The notes under the pieces were generated by a model that saw only the letters and a program-made list of their open reading frames with translations, ran no database searches and had not been told where the DNA came from. A DNA stretch of 29,989 nt from JAOAIV01 sp038849555 (GTDB taxonomy: Archaea > Thermoproteota > Bathyarchaeia > Bathyarchaeales > Bathycorpusculaceae): the NCBI GenBank assembly GCA_038849555.1, contig JAWCMT010000020.1:1-29989 (forward strand), given 5' to 3'. This document shows positions 25,170 to 29,989 of the stretch, one piece after another. Position 1 is the first letter of the stretch. Every line of letters begins with the position of its first letter. The translations under genes were made by a program, and so were the position numbers.

Positions 25170-26411
25170 ATGTTTAGGCGGTTAATGACGTTTGACGAGG
25201 CGAAAAAGGTTATCGATGAACGGTTGAGGCGTAAGGCTTTAGGCGGAGAAGAAATCGCTCTTTTGGACGCTTACAACCGTGTTCTCGCTGAAGATGTTGT
25301 TGCTTCTTTGAATATTCCACCTTTCAACAGATCAACGGTTGACGGTTACGCGGTGAAAGCCGCTGACACTTTCGGCGCAGAGGAAAATCAGCCTGTGCAA
25401 CTGCGAATCTGTGGCTCAGTTAGCGTGGGCGAACAGCCGAAAATCACTGTTAACCAAGGCGAAGCCGCGGAAATAGTTACAGGCGCTCCTATTCCCGAGG
25501 GCGCAGACGCCGTTGTAATGGTTGAAGACACTGATAGAGACGGCGGCCTTCTACGCGTTTACCGAGCTGTAACCCGCGATGAAAATGTCATGAAGAAAGG
25601 CTCTGACATAAAAAAGGGCGAGGTAGTGCTCAAAGCTGGCCAAGTTTTAGGCGCTTCCGAAGTAGGCGTCTTAGCGGCTTTAGGCTTAACCACAGCCAAA
25701 GTTTTCAAAGTTCCCGTGGTTGCAGTTCTCTCAACAGGCGCGGAGGTAACGGAGCCAGGCAAGGCGTTGCTTGCCGGAAAAATCTACGACATAAACGCTT
25801 ACAGTTTAAGCACTGCGGTTCGGGAAAGCGGCGGCATGCCTGTCTACTTAGGTGTGGTTCCAGACGATAAAACAGCGTTGCGAGCAGCGCTGCAGCAGGC
25901 GTTGGCTTCTGCGGATATGGTGGTAACTTCTGGCGGAGTTTCTGTCGGCCCGAAAGATTTGACGCCGCAAACGGTAGCTGAGCTAGGCGAGCCAGGCTTG
26001 CTCGTCTGTGGCATAGCAGTTAAGCCTGGGAAACCAACGACAGTAGCTCTTGTTGGGGAGAAGCCCGTTTTTGCGCTTCCTGGGCATCCTGCTTCGGCAC
26101 TTTTGATGTTCCATCTGCTTGTGCGCCCTGTCATCCAGCGCATGTCAGGCAGAACGGTGCTTGAGAACAAGGAGGTTAAAGCGCTTGCGGGTACAAGGAT
26201 GTTCTCGGCTAGGGGCAGGCGAACTTTTGTCATGGTTAAATTGAAGCGTGATGAACTTAAACGGCTTGTCGCCGTGCCCGTGGAAACAGGTGCTTCAGGA
26301 GCCATAACAACGCTTGCGAAAGCTGAGGGGTTCGTGGAGATTCCAGAAAATCAGCAGTTTGTTGATGCGGATGAAGAAGTTACGGTCACACTTCTAAAAG
26401 GCGCTTTATGA
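25170..26411 (+). CDS. moeA: Molybdopterin molybdenumtransferase MoeA (copy 2)
   Basis: A 413-residue MoeA paralogue. Segments parallel to copy 1: NIPPFNRSTVDGYAVKAADT, EGADAVVMVEDTD, VAVLSTGAEVTEPG, MVVTSGGVSVGPKDLTPQ and KPVFALPGHPASALLMFH. The PGHP version in place of SGNP in copy 1 distinguishes the two. ATG 25170 follows the stop of copy 1 by one base, so translation is coupled; the in-frame GTG at 25149 would overlap copy 1 and is less likely. Its stop is five bases from the stop of the convergent membrane-protein gene. Complete. Confidence 0.93.
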   Translation: MFRRLMTFDEAKKVIDERLRRKALGGEEIALLDAYNRVLAEDVVASLNIPPFNRSTVDGYAVKAADTFGAEENQPVQLRICGSVSVGEQPKITVNQGEAAEIVTGAPIPEGADAVVMVEDTDRDGGLLRVYRAVTRDENVMKKGSDIKKGEVVLKAGQVLGASEVGVLAALGLTTAKVFKVPVVAVLSTGAEVTEPGKALLAGKIYDINAYSLSTAVRESGGMPVYLGVVPDDKTALRAALQQALASADMVVTSGGVSVGPKDLTPQTVAELGEPGLLVCGIAVKPGKPTTVALVGEKPVFALPGHPASALLMFHLLVRPVIQRMSGRTVLENKEVKALAGTRMFSARGRRTFVMVKLKRDELKRLVAVPVETGASGAITTLAKAEGFVEIPENQQFVDADEEVTVTLLKGAL

Positions 26412-26416
26412 GTTAG

Positions 26417-26773
26417 TTAGGTTTCCTGCGGTTTTCTTTTTAGTATGATTTGGGCGGTGAACAGCCATGTCAAAATGGCGTATGCGAGCATGCTTATGCT
26501 TACAAGCCAATTGCTGAATGCAATCACGTATAGCGTGTAAAGAGAAAGCGTGGTGGCAACGGCGAATAAGGCGGTAACAAGCCATAACGCCCAGAACTTA
26601 TTTTTGAGGATGCCATAGGCGGTGATGAGGTTGAGTATTCCAGTTAAGCCTATGTGCGGCGGAAAATTGGCGAAGGGTAAAAGCACAAGGAATATCATGC
26701 CCACTGCGCCGTAGAAAGCAACTGGCGCTAGTTCACGTATATCGGCAGTTTTAAGTTTAGATGCGAAAGCCAT
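26417..26773 (-). CDS. Small four-helix membrane protein, unknown
   Basis: A 118-residue hydrophobic protein with about four membrane segments (residues about 17-35 VAFYGAVGMIFLVLLPFA, 42-58, 63-83 and 88-110) and a basic C-terminal end KRKPQET. I recognise no family. ATG 26773 has AAGGCG before it, and a TATA-like element (AAATTTATTAAA on the minus strand, about 26811-26822) precedes it. It is divergent from the next gene, also membrane-bound, across 125 bases, so co-regulation is possible. The frame is intact. Confidence 0.7.
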   Translation of the reverse strand: MAFASKLKTADIRELAPVAFYGAVGMIFLVLLPFANFPPHIGLTGILNLITAYGILKNKFWALWLVTALFAVATTLSLYTLYVIAFSNWLVSISMLAYAILTWLFTAQIILKRKPQET

Positions 26774-26850
26774 TCGTAAACGCCTTTAACCTTAGCAAGT
26801 AAAGGCTGAATTTAATAAATTTAATGTTCCCCTTTTTTTAGGTTAGAAAC

Positions 26851-26860
26851 CCATATATAC
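26851..26860 (+). promoter_or_regulatory. TATA box of the disrupted membrane-protein gene
   Basis: CATATATAC lies about 40-48 bases before the TTG at 26899; GAGG within the leader fits as Shine-Dalgarno. It supports the gene beginning upstream of the internal TAG. Confidence 0.5.
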
Positions 26861-26898
26861 GGAAATAGTCGGCTTATGGTGGCTTGAGGCGAAACACA

Positions 26899-27399
26899 TT
26901 GCCTTTCACGCCATTTCATCTGGGTCCCGCGCTCTTTTTTGGCTTACTCTTATAGGCAATATTTGATTTTCCAACGTTTCTGATAGCGAATGTGCTGCCT
27001 GACGTAGAGCCTTTTGCGGTTTCATTCTTCGGCATCCGTGACTACCCGCTTCACGGCTTTTCCCACTCTTACGTGGGCGCGACAATTCTCGCGCTTGTTC
27101 TCGCGCTTTGCATGTATTTTCTAAGGGGATTTTCTGGTAAGCTCATGATGGCTTTTCGTCTTAAACAGAGCTCTTCTTTCAGGAAAATAATTTTCGCAGC
27201 ACTCACGGGCTCCTATTTCCATGTGTTTTTGGATTCTTTTCTTTATATCGAAATGAAACCCCTTTATCCTTTGCAAGGCAACATGTTTTTGTCTTATGGC
27301 AGCGGCACTGTCATCTACAGTTTCTGCGCGGTTACCGCGCTTTTAGGCGTAGCCTTATACCTGTATAAGATTAGGAAGGGTTTGGCTATTTTAGGTTAA
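26899..27399 (+). CDS. Membrane-bound hydrolase-like protein with an in-frame TAG at 26953
   Basis: Reading from TTG 26899 gives MPFTPFHLGPALFFGLLL, a TAG at 26953-26955, then AIFDFPTFLIANVLPDVEPF and on to a stop at 27397-27399, 167 codons in one unbroken frame apart from the TAG. The N-terminus FTPFHLGP and the segment NVLPDVEP, YPLHGFSHSYVGA and SYFHVFLDSF resemble membrane proteins of the metal-dependent-hydrolase-like DUF457/LexA-binding-inner-membrane group: conserved His and Asp residues with several membrane helices. Function is unproven. The TAG replaces a hydrophobic residue, so it is a nonsense mutation, a base-call error, or (unlikely) recoded. If it is a real stop, initiation at GTG 26992 would lose the first 31 residues. 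Confidence 0.7.
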
Positions 27400-27497
27400 A
27401 CGCGCTGAAACCTGCAAGCAGCAACGTTTTTCTATGATGATGGGCGAAAAAGTTTAGAGTAACCCTTGTAGTAAGCAGTTTAAAAGGACTGAGCAAG

Positions 27498-28397
27498 ATG
27501 AGTAATTGGGAACTGTTCGTTTCGCAATCAAATGTCTTCAGCGGTTTTCAAAAGCCCTTTGAAAAGGCGAAGTACGCGGTTTTTGGTGTTCCATTTGATG
27601 TTACAAGCACTTACCGTACTGGCGCGCGTTTTGGTCCAACAGCCATTCGCCAAGCGACTTTGAATATTGAAACATATAGTTTCCGCACTGGAGTAGACGT
27701 GGAGGATTTGCCGTTGCATGATTTAGGCGATTTGCATGTTTCCACGAGTCCAGAGAAGACTGTGGATATGTTGCGACTTGTAGTTGAGGATATTTTGGAT
27801 GCTGGGAAGATGCCGGTAGCGATTGGCGGTGAGCACACGATAACCTTGGGCGTCATGAAGGGCCTCGGCGCCAGAGCCAAGGAAATCGCTGTAGTAAGCT
27901 TTGATGCCCATCTAGATTTGCGCCAAGAGTTTATGGGTTTAACACTTTCACATACTACTTTCATGCAGCTGATAAATGAAGAAGTGAAGCCGGCGAAGAT
28001 TGTTGAAGTGGGCACAAGAGCCGTGTGCCGAGATGAGCTGGCTTACGCTGAAAAAGCAGGGATACCCTTCTTCACGGCACAACAAATACGGAAAGAGGGC
28101 ACAGCGCAAATCATAAAGCAGCTTAAGGCGTTGCTTGCGCCGTATAAGCATGTTTACTTGACGGTTGACATGGATATTCTTGATCCCGCCTTTGCGCCTG
28201 CCGTGCAAAATCCAGAACCAGAAGGCATCGAAACGCAAACTCTGCTAGACATCTTAGGTGTGTTATGCGATAAGCGAGTTGTTGGCTTCGATGTAGTCGA
28301 GGTTGCGCCTGTCTACGATCAAGGGATTTCAGCGGTTGCCGCGGCTAAAGTGCTCTTCGAGATGCTTTGTCACCTTGAGAAGACACACAAAGGTTAA
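27498..28397 (+). CDS. speB: Agmatinase/arginase family ureohydrolase
   Basis: A 299-residue ureohydrolase with all metal ligands present: His113 (GGEHT), Asp136, His138 and Asp140 (SFDAHLD), Asp224 and Asp226 (TVDMDILDP). The N-terminal VFGVPFDVTSTYRTGARFGPTAIR and the APAVQNPEPEG loop fit archaeal enzymes annotated as agmatinase, which split agmatine into putrescine and urea. Arginase or another guanidino substrate remains possible, since the family cannot be separated by motifs alone. ATG 27498 is preceded by AAAGGA. The gene is monocistronic. With the ornithine-cyclodeaminase-type gene 4 kb away it suggests arginine, agmatine or ornithine turnover. Confidence 0.9.
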   Translation: MSNWELFVSQSNVFSGFQKPFEKAKYAVFGVPFDVTSTYRTGARFGPTAIRQATLNIETYSFRTGVDVEDLPLHDLGDLHVSTSPEKTVDMLRLVVEDILDAGKMPVAIGGEHTITLGVMKGLGARAKEIAVVSFDAHLDLRQEFMGLTLSHTTFMQLINEEVKPAKIVEVGTRAVCRDELAYAEKAGIPFFTAQQIRKEGTAQIIKQLKALLAPYKHVYLTVDMDILDPAFAPAVQNPEPEGIETQTLLDILGVLCDKRVVGFDVVEVAPVYDQGISAVAAAKVLFEMLCHLEKTHKG

Positions 28398-28492
28398 CTT
28401 TCAGGCACGGTGCAGTCTTTAATCCCATTATACAAAGGTGTGAATAGTCGGAAAATAAGAGCGGCTTGCTGTTTCCTTTAAATCTTTTGGTT

Positions 28493-28522
28493 GCCGGCGC
28501 ATCAATGGCCCTGATGCGCGGC
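28493..28522. repeat. Strong GC hairpin between speB and rpl7ae
   Basis: GCC, one unpaired base, then GCGCATCA, a seven-base loop, TGATGCGC and GGC form an 11-pair stem. It lies about 100 bases after the agmatinase stop and 120 bases before the L7Ae TATA box. No T-run follows at once, so it could be a weak terminator or part of a small RNA. The 65-codon frame across it runs into the L7Ae promoter and is not credible. Confidence 0.5.
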
Positions 28523-28644
28523 TGTTTGCTAGATGTGCTTATAGAGGCGGCACCAATTGGCGTTTCTTACAGAACAAAAAATGCGGCGGCTGCTTCTTCA
28601 ATGGACTTTTCAACTCGAGACTTTCTGTTTTTAGTCGAAACCTT

Positions 28645-28654
28645 CATAAATAAG
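28645..28654 (+). promoter_or_regulatory. TATA box of the L7Ae operon
   Basis: CATAAATAAG is about 40-50 bases before the ATG at 28694, with GGTGAGG as Shine-Dalgarno. Confidence 0.55.
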
Positions 28655-28693
28655 AAGTGTTGAATAGACTGTGCCTTTAAAGGGTGAGGCTAT

Positions 28694-29074
28694 ATGTCCA
28701 AACCATTCTATGTAAAATATGAAGTGCCGAAAGAAATAGTAGATGCAGCCTATGAAGCCCTGCAGATTGCTTCAAAAACAGGTGTAGTCAGAAAAGGAAC
28801 AAATGAAGCAACCAAAGCTGTTGAACGAGCGCAAGCGAAGCTTGTGGTTATAGCTGAAGATGTTGACCCGCCGGAAGTCGTTGCGCATTTGCCGCTCCTC
28901 TGTGAAGAAAGAAAAATTCCCTACGTGTTCGTGCCAAACAAGGATAAACTGGGCAACGCGGTAGGTATCGAGGTTCCCGCTGCTTCAGCATGCATCATAA
29001 AGGAAGGAGAAGCAGCAGGCTTAATTAAAGAAATCATCACGCGGATTGAGCAGGCGAAAAGAGGAGCTCAGTGA
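28694..29074 (+). CDS. rpl7ae: 50S ribosomal protein L7Ae
   Basis: A 126-residue RNA-binding protein. The sequence TGVVRKGTNEATKAVERAQAKLVVIAEDVDPPEVVAHLPLLCEERKIPYVFVPNKDKLGNAVG spans the conserved kink-turn-binding face. In archaea L7Ae is part of the large subunit and also the core protein of C/D and H/ACA RNPs and of RNase P. It leads a tight operon: the stop TGA overlaps the ATG of S28e. ATG 28694 has GGTGAGG at good spacing. Complete and typical in length. Confidence 0.96.
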   Translation: MSKPFYVKYEVPKEIVDAAYEALQIASKTGVVRKGTNEATKAVERAQAKLVVIAEDVDPPEVVAHLPLLCEERKIPYVFVPNKDKLGNAVGIEVPAASACIIKEGEAAGLIKEIITRIEQAKRGAQ

Positions 29075-29304
29075 TGAGCAAAGAAGAGAAAGCAGCAGCT
29101 GAAGAGGAACTTACTCCTTCAGAAGTTATCCAAATAATCGGGCGCACAGGCGTGACTGGAGAAATTACCCAGGTGCGAGTGCGCATTCTGGAAGGAAAAG
29201 ACAAAGGCCGCATTATAACGCGCAACGTTAAGGGTCCAGTGCGGGTTCAAGACATCTTGATGCTTCGTGAGACAGAAAGAGAAGCAAAGAAAATTACCCG
29301 ATAA
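29074..29304 (+). CDS. rps28e: 30S ribosomal protein S28e
   Basis: A 76-residue protein with the S28e core VIQIIGRTGVTGEITQVRVRILEGKDKGR followed by RNVKGPVRVQDILMLRETEREA. An N-terminal acidic extension (MSKEEKAAAEEEL) is typical for archaea. The ATG at 29074 overlaps the L7Ae stop (TGATG), so translation is coupled; the GTG at 29071 is discounted. L24e follows 35 bases later, the usual archaeal order. Complete. Confidence 0.95.
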   Translation: MSKEEKAAAEEELTPSEVIQIIGRTGVTGEITQVRVRILEGKDKGRIITRNVKGPVRVQDILMLRETEREAKKITR

Positions 29305-29339
29305 AAATGCATGATCAAACAGTCTAAGAGGAGTTGCCA

Positions 29340-29537
29340 ATGCCTAAACCACGAAAATGTTCGTTTTGCGGTAACGATTTCCCAGCTGGCACTGGCATGA
29401 TGTACGTGAGAAACGATGGCTCCATTTTATGGTTCTGCTCCAACAAATGCAAGAAAAGCTCGCTAGAGTTTAAGCGAGACGCACGTAGGCTCAAATGGAC
29501 AACATACTTCGGCAAGGAAGAAAAGGGAAAAGCCTAA
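29340..29537 (+). CDS. rpl24e: 50S ribosomal protein L24e
   Basis: A 65-residue zinc-binding ribosomal protein. Cys pairs CSFC (7/10) and the later CSNKC form the treble-clef zinc site, with PAGTGMMYVRNDGSILWFCS in between and the basic tail KRDARRLKWTTYFGK. ATG 29340 has AGAGGAG at eight bases; the in-frame TTG at 29334 is not needed. It closes the L7Ae-S28e-L24e operon. In many archaea nucleoside diphosphate kinase and IF-2 genes follow; here a T-rich terminator and an unrelated small ORF come instead. Confidence 0.95.
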   Translation: MPKPRKCSFCGNDFPAGTGMMYVRNDGSILWFCSNKCKKSSLEFKRDARRLKWTTYFGKEEKGKA

Positions 29538-29569
29538 ACGTAAGGGTAATCGTAGGCAGTAACTTCCAA

Positions 29570-29602
29570 CAATTTTTCTTTTTATTATCCCTTTTAGTAA
29601 GC
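29570..29602 (+). terminator. T-rich terminator after L24e
   Basis: AATTTTTCTTTTTATT followed by CCCTTTTAG, about 35-60 bases after the L24e stop, fits archaeal termination on T-runs and marks the end of the ribosomal operon. Confidence 0.55.
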
Positions 29603-29674
29603 CAAGTTTGGTCTCGGTATTTAAGAGATTGGAATATGTCTGATTTTGACATGTAATGCTCTTAGAAAGAACGG

Positions 29675-29686
29675 ATTTATTAATAC
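29675..29686 (+). promoter_or_regulatory. TATA box of the last small ORF
   Basis: ATTTATTAATA lies about 30-40 bases before the ATG at 29716, giving a leader of about ten bases containing GGGT. It supports separate transcription of this ORF. Confidence 0.45.
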
Positions 29687-29715
29687 ACGCGATATTCACG
29701 TAAAGGGTAAAAGAC

Positions 29716-29952
29716 ATGAGCACAAAAAAGAAAAGGCAGACATCCGAAAAAGTTAACCTGCTTGATTTAACAGCCACAAAAAAGGTCTCTTTCCTCAAAA
29801 AGGCTAAAGAAAAATTGAGGCAACAGATGATGGAAGCAAAATTTTTGCAATCGCTACTTGAAATTGAACGATTAACAATAAATGGCTACACCATCGATTT
29901 TGAAAACGGCAATCCAAACGGACTAACAACTGCCGAGTTTATAAGCTTCTGA
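29716..29952 (+). CDS. Small basic protein, unknown
   Basis: A 78-residue protein. The N-terminal half is strongly basic (STKKKRQTSEK, then KKVSFLKKAKEKLRQQMMEAKFLQSLLEIER, probably one helix); the C-terminal half (LTINGYTIDFENGNPNG) looks like a strand-turn segment. I do not recognise a family. It has its own TATA-like box and an ATG start, and it ends in a palindrome that begins two bases after its stop. Codon use matches its neighbours. Nucleic-acid binding is conceivable from its charge but not shown. Confidence 0.6.
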   Translation: MSTKKKRQTSEKVNLLDLTATKKVSFLKKAKEKLRQQMMEAKFLQSLLEIERLTINGYTIDFENGNPNGLTTAEFISF

Positions 29953-29981
29953 TCCAATATATCCGCCATTATATTGGTATC
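29951..29981. repeat. Perfect palindrome at the end of the window
   Basis: CCAATATA (29954-29961) and TATATTGG (29970-29977) are exact inverted copies around eight bases, extendable by three more pairs (GAT/ATC) past one bulge. The arm contains TATA, so it may be an operator with a built-in TATA box for a gene just outside the window; it may equally be the terminator of the small ORF, since CTTTAATTA follows. Confidence 0.5.
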
Positions 29982-29989
29982 TTTAATTA

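Noticed and set aside
27434..27493. Possible C/D box sRNA (ATGATGA to CTGA) before speB
   Set aside because: No convincing C'/D' boxes and no terminal stem; the CTGA lies inside the agmatinase leader.
28466..28663. 65-codon ORF between speB and rpl7ae
   Set aside because: It crosses a strong hairpin and the L7Ae TATA box and has no Shine-Dalgarno or recognisable family.

Overview
The window reads as a chromosomal segment of an archaeon of the TACK group, most likely Bathyarchaeia-like. It carries archaeal/eukaryal-type ribosomal proteins (S26e, S3Ae, L7Ae, S28e, L24e), a thermosome, RNA polymerase subunit K, Alba, an archaeal CDP-alcohol phosphatidyltransferase, A/T-rich TATA boxes and Shine-Dalgarno leaders. 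S26e is generally missing from Euryarchaeota, which argues for TACK/Asgard; the finer assignment is inference. There are no transposases, integrases, CRISPR arrays, tRNAs or rRNAs that I can see. Gene density is high, and about nine genes appear to start with TTG.

Layout. 1-6 kb: the tail of an unknown gene, then minus-strand genes for a cyclophilin-like protein, a cyclic-2,3-diphosphoglycerate-synthetase-like P-loop protein (frameshifted), a DegT/StrS aminotransferase, an AcoX-type ATP-NAD-kinase-like protein and TrpB2. 6-8.6 kb: a divergent HTH-ACT regulator, thermosome (frameshifted) and rpoK (no normal start codon). 8.6-11 kb (minus): a Mut7-C nuclease-like protein, dihydroorotase and a CBS-pair/zinc-ribbon protein. 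11.4-16.1 kb: a DUF4438 protein, a large secreted PQQ-type beta-propeller protein anchored by a C-terminal helix, and a divergent TrmB-family regulator. 16.3-20.1 kb: S26e, a CDP-alcohol phosphatidyltransferase (minus), Alba, SerRS and S3Ae. 20.4-26.4 kb: MoaE, a PhoU/DUF47 protein, a LOR/SDH (ornithine cyclodeaminase-type) enzyme (minus), and tandem MoeA1-MoeA2. 26.4-30 kb: two small membrane proteins (one with an in-frame TAG), an agmatinase/arginase, L7Ae-S28e-L24e, and a small unknown ORF ending at a strong palindrome.

How the genes may work together. The most interesting regulatory reading is the trpB2 / HTH-ACT pair. Two TGTACA hexamers sit directly upstream of the trpB2 TATA box, and this hexamer is the TRP-box consensus described for TrpY of Methanothermobacter, which represses trpB2 there. 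MoaE plus two MoeA proteins point to molybdenum/tungsten cofactor use. Agmatinase and an ornithine-cyclodeaminase-type enzyme suggest arginine/ornithine catabolism or proline synthesis, though the route is incomplete here. The TrmB regulator facing the propeller-protein gene over a short intergenic region with a dyad suggests local control of a surface protein.

Four genes carry apparent lesions: frameshifts in the cDPG-synthetase-like gene and the thermosome, a missing start codon in rpoK, and a TAG in a membrane-protein gene. Two of them are normally essential, so consensus errors in the sequence are the simplest explanation, but this cannot be settled from the sequence alone.
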